DNA of 64,000 nucleotides from Silene conica (Eukaryota; Streptophyta; Magnoliopsida; Caryophyllales; Caryophyllaceae), in contig CM055312.2 in NCBI GenBank assembly GCA_029255685.2, forward strand, positions 53,974,202 through 54,038,201, in the 5' to 3' direction. Below the pieces are notes generated by a model. It ran no database searches, was not told the origin of the DNA, and saw only the letters and a list, made by a program, of their open reading frames with translations. Shown piece by piece: positions 1 through 11,798 of this stretch. Each line of letters starts with the position of its first letter. Within the stretch, counting starts at the first letter, position 1. Position numbers and translations under genes: made by a program.

Positions 1-390
1 GATTCTCAAACAAAGAAAATAATGCGCCATCAAAAACCCCGATGTCTAGGAGGTAGCTCTGATGGAGAAGTTCATGTTATCACGGTAGTAGGTAGTAGCG
101 AGTAAACAATAAATAAGAAAAAGGCAAGATCTTATCTGAAATAGGAAGGTTATGCATGACATTCGTCACTGTCCCAAAGTTGATTTATACCCCGTCTACT
201 ACACACGGCCTCGGTATCACTCAACTCCCAGGATTACACAACCATTGTTTCTCTAGTGTAGGTAGAGGAACAGTTGAACACAGCCAAGTACGTTGCCAGA
301 AAGTAATAGTAATTTAGTAACTAAGAGTCAGAGGAAGATATGAGATTTATAGATTGAGAGTTTTTAAGTGGTAGAATGCGGGTTTAAATA
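1..390 (+). other. Degenerate sequence upstream of copia protease fragment
   Basis: No open frame of useful length is visible. Its position directly 5' of a copia protease fragment suggests decayed gag sequence of the same element, cut off by the window edge. This is inference from position only. Confidence 0.3.
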
Positions 391-2542
391 ATGGTGAAAA
401 AGTATGGTAAATCACAAAATCAGTCTCGTAAAAAGATAATTTTAGGTGGGGTTGCAACTACGGCAGAATTTGATGGTGGAGAACTCTTAATGGTTCATGG
501 GGATAAGCAACCTAAAGAGAGTGGGGTGTTAGATTCGGGAACTTCCTATCACATATGTGGAGGAAGAGAGTGGTTTTTGAAACCCGTCGTTGAGGGGTGC
601 CAAAGATAAGATTTATAAAACCTCGGCTTAGACTAGATAGCGAAAGTCAAGGGTCGAAACACAAGGAGTTGGGGAGTGTTTATTGTTTAAGGTAAATGTT
701 TTAAGGTAACAAATTGGGGGTTTGATTGTTTTGCTATCACTAAGTCTAAAAATAAAGACAGTAAAAGAAACAAGAAATAAGAATGAGATAAAACTTATGG
801 TAAAACGAATGCTAGGATGTTCGGGTAGTAAAAAGCTATGATGGTATAAATCCTAAGGCAACATGTATTGCAGTCGCGTAAGGGGTGTAACATATCCTTT
901 CGGTCTATGGTACCTAATAGCTCATTTCGGCCTATGTTATTAGTTCCTAGGTCTCACGAATATTGGGTGTCAACAATAAAGGTGATTCCTAAATTCTAGG
1001 TCACATACCTTTCAGTCCTAAGTAACCTAGTCGTCTTAAAGCGTTAACCAATGCCCTTCCCGTATCTTTCAATCTTGGATAGGTCATTACTAACATCCTA
1101 CAAGTCACCCTTCAGTCTCATTATAGGTTGTTATAGTCGACGAAATAAAACAGTCTGAAAACGTACGCAGATTGGTCGACCGACCCGCTATTCCGGTCGA
1201 CCGACCAACCACCTCAGTCGACCGACCAATTAAGCTGGTCGGCCGACCAAAGTCTGCTACAGGCAGATTCCGGTATTACACCATCTACGCAAGTTACCCC
1301 CTACATCCTAACATATGCAATTAGCTACTCATGGATACGGAAATAACAACAATAACAGTAATAAACATGTAATTCATGGCGAACGTTAATCTAAACATAC
1401 GACGAACAATATGGCTTCGGGATTCTAACCTAACCGGATGCTAATAATTCTATGAAACAACAATGCATAAACTAAAATCAAGAGAATTACCGCAGAAGGA
1501 ATTAGGGCAGAAAAAAAAAAAGAAGCTTTATTGAATCCGCGTGGAAAGATTGAATGTATACTAAGAATAATGCTAAAACTCGAGAAACTAAACAGAAAAT
1601 TAAAAGATGATTATTGTAAACTAAGAACTTGTCTCTGATAAAAGCTAGATACTAATCCCTAATCACGTCTTTTGCTTAAGTCGGCGACAAAACATAATCC
1701 TCCTTCTTGACCTAATCCGTGTATGGGCTTTGCGGAAGTTTCTGAAACTGCGACTTGGTCGACCGACCAGGGTAAATGGTCGGTCGACTGGTTATCGGGC
1801 TTTAGTGGACTTCAGTCTTCAAAATTTGAATTCTGGGTTGAGATAACAGGTGTTTTGGTCGACCGACCAGGATAGTCGGTCGGTCGACCAGCTTTCCTGT
1901 GCGTCAGCCTTGAATTCGCCTTAAATACCCTTCGGTCCTTGGTTCGTGCTTTGAGTTGACTTTTCCTCGTTCCTTGGCCATGCAAAAATCCCGAGGGTAG
2001 AAATTTGGTATAAAATCGCCTCTTTTCCGCATAATTCTGCAAAAGAGCATAAAAACACAAAAGTAGACAATTGTTGGGAAATAAAGGCTAAAACATAGTA
2101 AATGAGCGCTAAAATGCGTGTTAAAATAGATGTAAAACATCATAAAATAGACACGCATCAGTTTTCTTCTTATGAAGAATTTGAAGGAAAGATGGTTATT
2201 TTGCCAAATGGTGATAAGGCAAATATTGAAGGGATTGGTGAGGTTAAGGTAAAACTTAACGATGGTCAAGTTAGAAGGTTTGGTGAGGTTAGATACATAC
2301 CAAACATTAGTAGAAATTTAATCTCATTAGGTAGATTAGATTTTAAGGGTTGTACCATTCATGTTAAGAATGGTGTTTTGGAGGTCACTAAAAATAGTAA
2401 GGTGATTCTCAAACATAAAAGAGGTGAGACTAACTTATTCACATTTCATGGAAGATGTGGTAAAGATGGGTTAGTTCAAAGGGAGGTACTCTCAAGTGAA
2501 GGGAATGTGCTTCCAAGTGAAGGTAGGGGCTCCGTTCGATGA
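391..2542 (+). pseudogene. Ty1/copia gag-protease fragment split by a solo LTR
   Basis: Two plus-strand coding pieces, 391-577 and 2161-2542, belong together. The first holds a copia-type aspartic protease start (LDSGTSYHICGGREWF). The second continues the usual copia segment (LPNGDKANIEGIGEVKVKL, then RYIPNISRNLISLGRL). They are separated by a 1583-bp solo gypsy LTR. After the second piece the frame stops and runs straight into a purine-rich stretch and an LTR-like sequence. The integrase, reverse transcriptase and RNase H found in complete copia elements are therefore missing. This is an internally deleted, dead copy. The family assignment is secure; the exact lineage is not. Confidence 0.75.
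578..2160 (-). mobile_element. Solo LTR of the 11.8-35.8 kb gypsy family
   Basis: This 1583-bp sequence runs TGATGCG...GGTTTCA on the minus strand and is homologous to the two LTRs at 11799-13386 and 34171-35758. It is flanked by a perfect 5-bp target duplication GTTTT (573-577 and 2161-2165). No internal element sequence is present, so it is a solo LTR left by LTR-LTR recombination. It carries eight copies of the 12-bp GGTCGACCGACC-type motif at 1174, 1195, 1216, 1237, 1757, 1778, 1857 and 1878. Confidence 0.93.
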
Positions 2543-2581
2543 TTGACAAGTCCAAAGTAATGTTGGGCTTAAGGGGATGTT

Positions 2582-3257
2582 TGTTAGGTAGTAACCCCAA
2601 CATTATTTAGTGGGACTTAAGACTAGTAACATATAAAGTGTATATGTTAGAATTATGTTTGATGTTATTAAGTGTAACTAAGAAGTTAACTTTGAATGAA
2701 ATAAATACTATTAAAACCATGTTTATCCGTAGGTCTTGCAGCCCTACTTAGCCCTAGTTCCTATATTAAAATATTAATTTTTTTTCTTAACCTACTTTCA
2801 AGCCCTACCTCTTCATTTCTATCTTCTATCAAGACCTACCTTAATCTATCCTTAACCTATACTTTTTTTTACACTAAACAAGGTCTTGAACAAGGTCTTG
2901 AAAGTGTTCTAGGAGGTCCAAATTGGACCGCATGGACCTAGTTTCTTCAAAAGTTTTCCAACCTTTTATTTCTTTTCCCTTTTTTTATTTGTTATTTTTT
3001 TGTCTTTATTCAAGACCTAGACCTACTTAGCTCAACCTCTAAAAATAGTCTAATGTAGCTAGGTAAGTTAGGATTTAGGACCTTATATAAATAAGAGTCA
3101 CTAGTCATGTTGGAAAGTATGAGTGTGTGCTTGATAACTCGAGTTAAGCATAGTTGAAAATGTTAATTAGCAAATAGCTAAATGTTGGAGGATTGATTGT
3201 ATTATTGTTAGTGTTTGAATAATAATATAAGTTGAGTTGTTAATTTCATTCATAACA
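2582..3257 (+). repeat. Probable 3' LTR of the copia remnant
   Basis: The sequence follows a purine-rich stretch (AAGGGGATG) just after the copia coding remnant. It starts TGTTAGG and could end CATAACA, giving short inverted TG...CA ends. Only one copy lies in the window, so the boundaries cannot be confirmed by comparison. Confidence 0.45.
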
Positions 3258-4208
3258 AAATATTGTATGTTTGCATTCTATATTATTTGTACCAAAAATC
3301 TCAACAAATATGATGACATGAGAACTGAGAAGGGGTTAAAGTCCGTTCTACTTGCTTTTCCTAATAATATTTCCTTTACAATGAAGTTCACTTTGATTTT
3401 TTCCCCTAGACCAGTATGTATGTGCAATCAATTTTGAATGTAAAGATGTTGGAATGTTCCTCTTGACTACATCAAACAAGCTGGTTGCTCGAATGCGTAA
3501 ATAACCACTCGCATTGTTGATTTGGTAATAGCCGGTTGATTCATCCTTATGCCCTGCTATATTACTTACCAGTTGCTGGTTGTTCCTCCTGAATACATCA
3601 GAGACTCAGAGTTCAGAAAAGTTTCAACCAATTGCCGGTTGATTTCGTCGCAAGAATTTACCAGTTCTACTGTCAGTCTAGAGACTAGAGTTGTTCTCTA
3701 TAACTCTGTCTAGTCTTGGCTTCTTAATAGCTACAGAGTATCTGGTTCTTCAAATAACATTGAAAATTCCCGCCCCCTTTTTTATTTGTGACGTGAAATG
3801 AGCCACGTTTTGGCTAACTGCAATAGTAGGAGACCTTTTGGAAAAGAATCCATGAGGACTCGTTCCAAAGTGGTTAATATCATATTTTGTAGCAGAAATC
3901 AAACAAGAGGTATCGACGATTTTGCACAAACGATTCACATAATTAAATAGCTCGGGAACCGGACGACTCCCCATTATTATCGAGCTTAATGCTCACCAAC
4001 TCAATCGTTAGGAATACTCTAAACTATTAGGATCTAGTTTTTTTTTTTTTTTTTCTAATTTTGATTACAAAGATTCCAAAACTGTATATTATTGCAATAT
4101 TTTGAGTTTTCTTATAAAAGAAAAGGTTATGGATATACAAAACGAGAATTGAAATTATGAGTGAAGGATAGATTGGTTGTTTGTTGCTAAAAATAATGAT
4201 GAGTTTTC
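3258..4208. other. Intergenic stretch 3' of the F-box gene
   Basis: No convincing gene. A 74-codon minus-strand frame at 3750-3974 has no recognised motif. GCCGGTTGATT-like words recur near 3530 and 3640. A T-run lies at about 4040-4054. Part of this may be the 3' UTR of the F-box gene. Confidence 0.5.
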
Positions 4209-5495
4209 TTAAGAAGGTTGATATAGGGCGCCAAATAGCTTAGCACCGGGAAGCCTAACAAGGCTCTCCTTAACAAAATAAGGTCGACGACCGTAAACAT
4301 TGGGAATTTCAGATTTAACAATTGCATTATTCATCCAATTGTAACAAAAAAGCGTATATGAATCACGACGCCTCCGAAGCAATACTTCACTTCGACCTTT
4401 TCCCCGATAGGTGACCGGGATCACTCCGCCTGGTACTTCAATCAGGGTAAGAAAGCCCGCCATTCTAAGCAACGATTCATTGAATGGTTTGTTGATAGGG
4501 ACAACTCCCCCCTTCGGATCATCCCCAATGTTAAATCTCAGCATTTTAATCCATGATTCATCAACACCATACTCCTTCATCATCCACAAATCTAAAAATG
4601 AATTCACTGTATCCACAAATGAAGTAAACAAGCTCTTGTTGAGAACCCCTACGTCCAGGAAATAGCCCGTCGAGTTACAATCATAATAATAATAATAATA
4701 GTATGGGAAGTGCAGGTCTTTTCCCCATTTTTCACTGATGACATCGAAACAACCAATCGATCTTTTATGCTCTGACTGATTCAAGAATATCCAATGCAGC
4801 AAATGGTTATTGATTAGTAAACCATTGAACCATGAATACGGTTCTTCCATAACATCTGAAGTGAATGATTGATCAACCACTCTCCACGATTTTAAATTCA
4901 CACAATAGACGGATGTAATTCGCCAAGTACCAAAAGTGTTGTGCTTGTCGGAAACTACCACAATTTTGTAATCATCATTACTGTCATCATAACCGAACCC
5001 AACATTTCCCCTGACGACGTTTGTGTCCGTTGATTGGAAGTCGATGTAGGTTCGCATGGTGGGATTGAGCAAAACGAAAGGGAGGAGGTTGTTGATGTAG
5101 GGGTCAACTACAATAAGGAGGAGGCCGTTGCAGGAGCCGACAACAAAGGGGGTGCCTGAAGGCCAACAGAATGTAATGGAGGGAGCAGAGGAGTGTGAAT
5201 GGAGGTCGTAGATGTCCATGCTGCAAACGCTGCCTTTAGTAACGAGGAGACTATTGTCAGAGGATAGAGAATGACGGAGGTGAAGGCGGATGAACTCACG
5301 GGACGATATGAGGGCGTTGAATGATTTACAGACAACTTTGAAACGCATAAGGGACTTATACGGGAGTTTTGGAAGGATTTCAGCCTGGATGATGTCCAGG
5401 GTTAGATCAGATATTGGTGGTTCTGTTGGTTGTACTGACATCAAGCACAAGTCATCGATGACATCCATAACGTTTGCCGCCATTGAAGATATCAA
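4209..5495 (-). CDS. F-box protein with FBA-type substrate-binding region
   Basis: This is an uninterrupted 428-codon frame on the minus strand. Residues about 27-70 fit an F-box (LTLDIIQAEILPKLPYKSLM, then FKVVCKSFNALISS). Such a domain would bind the SKP1-type adaptor of an SCF ubiquitin ligase. The remainder resembles the F-box-associated (FBA) interaction region: SCNGLLLI, LLNPTMRTY, VGFGYDDSNDDYKIVVV, a WRVV segment and GCFDVISEKW. Length, a single exon and motif order are typical of the large plant F-box/FBA family, whose members select proteins for ubiquitination. A run of tyrosines at about residues 263-270 is encoded by a TAA/TAT-type microsatellite on the plus strand. A second ATG lies four codons downstream of the first. 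No target can be named. It is the only intact gene here that does not look like part of a transposon. Confidence 0.9.
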   Translation of the reverse strand: MISSMAANVMDVIDDLCLMSVQPTEPPISDLTLDIIQAEILPKLPYKSLMRFKVVCKSFNALISSREFIRLHLRHSLSSDNSLLVTKGSVCSMDIYDLHSHSSAPSITFCWPSGTPFVVGSCNGLLLIVVDPYINNLLPFVLLNPTMRTYIDFQSTDTNVVRGNVGFGYDDSNDDYKIVVVSDKHNTFGTWRITSVYCVNLKSWRVVDQSFTSDVMEEPYSWFNGLLINNHLLHWIFLNQSEHKRSIGCFDVISEKWGKDLHFPYYYYYYYDCNSTGYFLDVGVLNKSLFTSFVDTVNSFLDLWMMKEYGVDESWIKMLRFNIGDDPKGGVVPINKPFNESLLRMAGFLTLIEVPGGVIPVTYRGKGRSEVLLRRRRDSYTLFCYNWMNNAIVKSEIPNVYGRRPYFVKESLVRLPGAKLFGALYQPS

Positions 5496-5935
5496 AACTT
5501 TGGGTTATTCTTGTAAAAAGTTGTAAGCATTTCAATAGACTTTTCCAAGTCACCCATATAGGCTGGCCAGCGAGCACTCATTTTCAAGGTAGATCTCAAC
5601 TTTTAGCTGACTTCGTCGTATATATCAAAGTAAATACTGAGATCCAAACTCAATATATCATATGAAGTACCAATAGGTCTTAACTGTGACGCAAGCTTGT
5701 GACGATTAAATATCACCCATAGAATTAATTAAGACAAAAAGTAAACTGCAGTGCAAATTACAAAAAAATTGTCTTAATCTTCCTAGGTGAGTTTTATTTG
5801 ACCCGTCACAAGCTTATTACGAATATCACGTGTTACAGATGAGAATTTATGATGAGATATTCATCGTTATTCCTCCAAGAAGTTTAGGAAAAATAAGATT
5901 GTGCTAGGACTGAGAAAAAAAACGTGATACAAATA
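5496..5935. other. Upstream region of the F-box gene
   Basis: No coding sequence is evident. By position it holds the 5' UTR and promoter of the minus-strand F-box gene. I could not pick out a confident TATA box. Confidence 0.45.
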
Positions 5936-6487
5936 GGGATATTCTACATGGTACCCCTCAATTTTTTGACTTTCTACATGGTACCCCTATACTTTTTAAA
6001 ACATACATGGTACCCCTAATTGTTGTCATTATCACTACGTGTACCCCTAAACTTTATTTTTCGTCAATTAAGCTCATTTTTAAGCTTTAAGTGATAACTT
6101 GAACGCGTAAGAAAGCTCGTCATTTATTATCTCATGACATAAGGACTGTATTAGGCTCATTATCCATCTTGATCCTAATATTTATAGATATATATGTGTT
6201 AAAAAATTGTTGACGGAAAAATTATTGACCTTTGCAAGATTATCACGTCCAAAGAATGAATATTAATTCTAATAGAGTCCTTATGTCATAGGATGATAAA
6301 TGTCAAGTTTGGTTATGCGCCTAAGTAATCAATTAACGCCTAAAATTGAGTTTAATTGGTGAAAAATAAAGTTTAAGGGCACACTTACTGATAATGGCAA
6401 CAATTAGGGGTACCATGTATGTTTTAAAAAGTGTAGGGGTACAATGTAGAAAGTCGAAAAATTAAGGGGTACCATGTAGAATATCCC
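5936..6487. mobile_element. MITE with long terminal inverted repeats
   Basis: The left end starts GGGATATTCTACATGG and the right end finishes with its reverse complement. Similarity between the arms continues for well over 100 bp and includes repeated GGTACCCCT-type words. The central part is AT-rich and non-coding. No clear target duplication is seen, so the superfamily is uncertain. Long arms and ends starting GGG would suit a Mutator-like or fold-back element. Confidence 0.8.
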
Positions 6488-7303
6488 TTTTAAATTTTTG
6501 TTCCAAATTCGATTCAAAATCCGAAAAAAATATCGGAATATATGAATACCATTGAAATTGGATACCTGATCCGCTTTTTTTCCGAATACAGTGGATCGGA
6601 TGTGAATTGCGATTTTCCTAAAACCGAATATCGAATCCGATCCGAATTTTATAAACTAAAATAAATTAAAAAAAATGTAAAAAGGTATAAAAAGAAAAAG
6701 AAAAAGAAAACACTACCGACGACACGTCATATATCACACCAGAAAACAAATCGACACAAACCTTAATATGTCTTATCTCGTCTCCCTCTACCGTCTTTCA
6801 CCACATACGGATCTCAAATCGTCAATCGCCAATCGTCATTACTCATCAACCATCATTCTATCACTTCTATTTCTTTCTCTTGTTTTATAATCTTTGTTTT
6901 GTTTCAATTGATTTTATATTTTTCTTCCTCCAAAAATTAGTTGATAGTAAATTACTACGATGCTATATTGGTTTGTAAATTTCTTTTCGAGTTTCTTTCT
7001 TACAACATTTTTTTACAGTATCATTTTAATCTTCGATTTTCTTCCCAAATATCAATCTCCTTCATCCATTTAATAAGGGGAGGCATCACGTTGTTGTGAA
7101 GGAGATGATGGAGAACAATCATCACAAATAGTTTTCGAGTTGAAAAACATCTTATGACTATCAATACCCAATCTTGGAAATCCCAGTAACATGTTGTCAT
7201 GGATTTTATATGTTTGTAATTTGTTTCTTAAATATATATATTCTCATAGAACTAATAAAGCGTTAACAAGTTTGATAAATTGTTACGATGATATTCTTTG
7301 AGG
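6488..7303. other. Intergenic AT-rich sequence
   Basis: No gene seen. 6520-6660 contains CCGAAT/GGATCGG words like those in decayed hAT-type MITEs. 6700-7080 has pyrimidine-rich tracts. Confidence 0.4.
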
Positions 7304-7319
7304 AAGTGAAATATTTGTT

Positions 7320-7695
7320 TTTTTTGGTGAAATGTGAGTATATTATATATCAAAAGGGTGTAAATACAAGGAGGTTGAGGGTTCGATCCCTCTTACAAGC
7401 ATAGCTATGACATTAATGATTTCTGATATTGAACCAACTCAAAGTGAGCTGATCCTTTTCTGCTTTCAGCCTACTCTGCACTCTACTTCTAACTTCCAAT
7501 TCAATCTGTTCTGCAATTTTCTGAGGTCTGATCAGGCTTTCTTCCAACCTTGCTTTGTTACATTGGTTCCAGATGTGGTAATGGCAGGCATTGAACATGG
7601 CTACCCTCACCTTCCATTTGCTATTTCTTCTGTTTCCTGCAGTGAGAGTCTGAACAGTAGGATACTGCCCTCCAAACCATTGCATTAACTGAGAC
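7320..7695 (-). mobile_element. 5'-truncated LINE (non-LTR retrotransposon) 3' end
   Basis: A minus-strand frame at 7413-7695 encodes a segment resembling the C-terminal region that follows plant LINE reverse transcriptases (VRVAMFNACHYHIWNQCNKARLEE). The element ends on the minus strand in an A-run (T-run at 7320-7325). It is bounded by a perfect 16-bp duplication AAGTGAAATATTTGTT at 7304-7319 and 7696-7711. Poly(A), 5' truncation and a long target duplication are the hallmarks of target-primed reverse transcription. Confidence 0.9.
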
Positions 7696-7800
7696 AAGTG
7701 AAATATTTGTTAAGTAAAAACAATTGTGAATAACAGTTTGAATGGTGTTAGAGCAAGAAGCCATATACAAATAAAGTCCGGATAAAAAGAATTATATATT

Positions 7801-8818
7801 TGTGGGGAATAAAACATGAATTCGCCCTAAAATTGCAGGATTATAACGAAAAATTACATATGCGAATTATGTTCATAAGATAAAAACAACATGAATAAGA
7901 GTACAACCTTAGGTCCTTGCACGATTGGCCTAAGAACAGGAATTCAAGTAAATTCCCTCCTATAACTTGCACCCAAGACTTTGATTGAGACGATGCCGCG
8001 TGTGCTAGAAATACTCTCCAATTGCCTTGCAATATGGGGAGAGCTTTTGTGAGTTTTGATGTGAGATCTGAGTTTTGGGAGAAGGATGCTCTCAAAACCC
8101 TAATTTTCTTGAGATTTTAATTATCAGTAAAAATTAGTCTGTAGACAAAAGGAGAATTACTCTCCTTTTGTACCTTGGCCGGCCAAAATTTGGTCTAGGG
8201 TAAGAGCGGGCTTTCCACTCTTACCTTATTCCAATGCGTGATTCAACCCGTTTTGCTAATAATATAATTCGCGGGTATTTATTATAAATCGTATACATGT
8301 TATCAGATATTAACGCATTTTTCACAATGTGCAGTCGATACATTAATAATGGTCTGATAAGAAAATTACGATATTGTATAATTAGCTCAATTAATATAAC
8401 TGTTTATATTAATACGTGAATTCAATATTTAACTAAATATAACCGTTTATATTTAATTTACGAATTAATCATGTAATCCGTATTAGCTAAAATTATTTAA
8501 TCCGTATTAAATAATAATCTCAACATCTTATTGACTAATTTAATAGTCAATACCTCTGACTAACTGTTTAGTCGTATTCGGCATAAATGCGACTGTATTT
8601 TCATACCTTCACATCTCTCAAACGTGTCCTATAGGTGTGACGTATAGGGACCAGTTGATCACCGCCATCCGTATGACAATAACGTCAAACTTATCTAGCA
8701 AGCCAACCGTTATTGATAAACGTGGATCAACTGATAATAATACTAAAGTATGCCCTTGTGATCCTTAAAGAGATTTAATAAGTCATTGTACTAACTGTCA
8801 AGGACACCAGCCCCAACA
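7801..8818 (-). repeat. Copia 3' LTR (left copy)
   Basis: On the minus strand it runs TGTTGGGGC...TTCCCCACA and is nearly identical to 39406-40426. It lies downstream of the element's pol remnant. Confidence 0.95.
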
Positions 8819-8835
8819 ATCTCCCACTTGTCCGT
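8819..8835 (-). other. Copia polypurine tract
   Basis: On the minus strand the sequence AAGTGGGAGAT directly precedes the 3' LTR. This is the expected plus-strand primer site for reverse transcription. Confidence 0.75.
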
Positions 8836-9684
8836 ACAAGTGTATGTCCAATGACGTTATCGTACTACATGTGGAGGACACAAGCTCCAACAAACTCCCA
8901 CTTGTCCGTACAAGTGTAGGTGCGATAACCGATTCTCATATCCTTTTAAAATTTCTCCCACTCAATGTAAGACAATTTGCAAATCCGTATTCGCAAAGGT
9001 CGTATCTCACAATCGATCTGTATCAAGAGTGGTTTCCCCGACTAGAGAGTAACTTAACTGATAAAACGAATCTGTATTCGAGCATGGCCATGCATTTCAG
9101 TTACTACTCCTCGAGTGGCCTTGAGAAATGATAAAATCCTAATAAGGGTTTGGATATTTCCCTCAACTTTAATCCTGCAGATGTAAGCGCAACATGAAAT
9201 AACCCAGAAAAAATCCTCTTGGCCCCTGTTACGGAAGACCGTGGGAAAGAAACCAAAGTTACCCAAAATCTGCCTTAATCTCAAGAGACAGTTGAAAGTC
9301 AAAAGACTCGACTCTAAGGAACACTATGGATGTCCTATCCACGACATGATAGCCAATGTTATAAAACATTTAGGACTCCATAACGTTGTCACGGGGTGTC
9401 CTATGAGATATCCGTATAACTCGCCTTTGTGATTGGTCAGTCAACTGTTTGACTTATGGCTCGTTGAACCCACCATCAACAAACGTCACAAAATGATTAC
9501 TTGAGTTATCAGCTCAAGTGGGTAATCAAGGACTAAAAACGATGTAATGTTGATCAGTTCACTTTGTGGTGTTCAAAATTGGCGTACAATTCCACATGAA
9601 AAACAAAACATTAAATATCATAACAATGAGGTTGTAATAGAGTACACAAGAAAATGAATTATAACATGAATTCATAAAAGAGTA
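8836..9684 (-). other. Copia 3' untranslated region
   Basis: About 850 bp lie between the end of pol and the 3' LTR. No additional gene is recognised. Confidence 0.6.
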
Positions 9685-11798
9685 CTACAACTTAGGAACA
9701 CATCTAATTCCCATGGAATTAATGTGCCCTTCATGCTTATCACGTGGTAATGCTTTAGTGAGAGGATCAGCTATGTTGTCATCCGTAGCGGTCTTATCAA
9801 TAAATATCTCCTTTTGCTCCACGGAATCTATGATTAGATGAGCTTTTCGTTGTACATGTCTAGCTTTGTTGCTAGACTTATGCTCCTTAGCTTGGAAGAT
9901 GACACCTTTATTGTCACAATAAACGGTGATCGGGTCATTCGAACTAGGCACTACTGATAGTCCTTGTAGGAATTGACGCATCCATATTGCTACCTTAGCT
10001 GCTTCCGAAGCGGCATAGTACTCGGACTCAGTTGTAGAATCTGCTATAACACTTTGTTTAGAACTTTTTCAGCTGACAGCAGCGCCATTAAGAGTAAAAA
10101 CGAATCCAGACTGAGATTTTGAGTCGTCTCGATCCGTTTGGAAGCTAGCATCTGCGTAACCAGTAGCGCAGAGCGTCATGTCGCCTCCATAAGTCAATCC
10201 CCAATCTTTAGTCCTCCGTAGGTACTTAAGAATGTTTTTCACGGCCATCCAGTGTTGTTCACCTGGATGAGCTTGGAATCGGCTTGTCATACTCAATGCA
10301 TATGCAACGTCTGGACGTGTGCATATCATGGCATACATGATCGATCCTATAGCTGAAGCATAAGGAATCCGACTCATGCGCTCTTTCTCTTCCAATGTCT
10401 TAGCTTCTTGAGTCTTGCTCAAGTGAAGCCCATTAGCCATAAGAAGGAACCCTTTCTTGGAGTTTGTCATGCTGAATCTCTCTAGAATCTTATCTATGTA
10501 AGACTCCTGACTGAGAGACAACATTCGTCGTGATCTATCCCTGTAGATACGGATGCCCAAAATTCTTTGTGCCTCTCCCAGATCTTTCATCTGGAAATGG
10601 TTTTTCAACCATGCTTTAACCGAAGATAGGAGAGGTATGTCATTCCCAATCAGGAGTATGTCATCAACATACAATACTAGGAAAACAATCTTGCTCCCCA
10701 CGACTTGATATAGAGACATGGTTCCTCGACTGATCAATTGAACCCATCCTCTTTTATCACTTGGTCGAAGCGATGATTCCAACTCCGTGATGCTTGCTTA
10801 AGTCCATAGATGGAACGCTTAAGCTTGCAAACCTTCTTAGGACGTTCTGGATCAATAAAACCCTCGGGTTGTACCATGTACAACTCTTCCTCCAAATAAC
10901 CGTTTAAGAAGGCGGTTTTAACGTCCATTTGCCAGATTTCATAGTCGTGAAATGCGGCGATCGCTAAGATAATCCGAATGGAACCCAGCATGACTACGGG
11001 TGCAAAGATCTCATCATAGTGCAAGCCTGGCACTTGGGTGAAACCTTTAGCAACTAGTCTTGCCTTGTGGATATCTTGTTGTCCTTCCACGGCATGCTTT
11101 ATCTTGTAAAGCCATTTGCATTGAAGGGGGCGTACCTTTGCAGGTAGGTCCACAAGATCCCACACGTTGTTCTCATACATGGAGTCCATCTCGGATTGCA
11201 TGGCTTGTAGCCATAGCTTTGAGTCAGAACTAGTCATGGCACCTTTATAGGTTGTGGGTTCATTACCCTCTAGGAGTAAGACGTCATCTATGTCGTGTTC
11301 CTCGACCATACCAATGTATCTATCCGGAGGAATAGAGACTCTTCCTGACCTCCTAGGTTCCTCAGGAATATCTACCGCAGCCGAGGTTGAAGGAACTGTT
11401 TCCTCCAATGGTTGCTCGGTAGTTGGTTCTTGAATCTCCGATAGATCGTCGAAGGTTCTATTACTCGACTTGTTCTCGAGAAATTCTTTCTCTAAGAACG
11501 TCGCACTAGCCGCAACAAAAACACGTTGTTCGGTTGGCGAGTAGAAGTAATGACCAAAGCTTCCTTTTGGATAGCCTATAAAGTATGTCTTGACCGATCG
11601 CGGGCCGAGCTTATCCTCGTGTCTCCACTTGACATAAGCCTCGCAACCCTAAACCCGAATAAAGGACAAGTTAGGGACCGTTCCCTTCCATAACTCGTAT
11701 GGGGTCTTGTCAACAGCTTTAGACGGACTTCGGTTAACTATTAGAGCGGCTGACAAAAGAGCATAGCCCCACAATGAATCAGGCACAACGGTGTGACT
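9685..11798 (-). pseudogene. Copia pol remnant: integrase end, reverse transcriptase, RNase H
   Basis: On the minus strand the order is: end of integrase (11798 to about 11410), reverse transcriptase (about 11300-10400), RNase H (about 10250-9690). Visible motifs are the RT segments [16 protein letters not shown] and FLVLYVDDILLIGND, and the RNase H segments TGYADASF and DNKGVIFQAKEHKSS. It is broken by an in-frame TAG in the integrase part (about 11650), a frameshift near 10734-10782 and an in-frame TGA at 10069-10071 in RNase H. It continues the coding sequence at 35759-37684, from which the gypsy insertion separates it. Confidence 0.92.

Noticed and set aside
3237..3437. 66-codon frame after the copia LTR
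   Set aside because: It spans the probable LTR end and has no conserved feature.
7376..7402. tRNA-like T-arm (GAGGGTTCGATCCCTC)
   Set aside because: Only the T-arm-like hairpin is present, within the 3' tail of the LINE insertion. There is no acceptor stem or anticodon arm.
9241..9432. Plus-strand frame in the copia 3' region
   Set aside because: Short, without a motif, and antisense within a dead retroelement.
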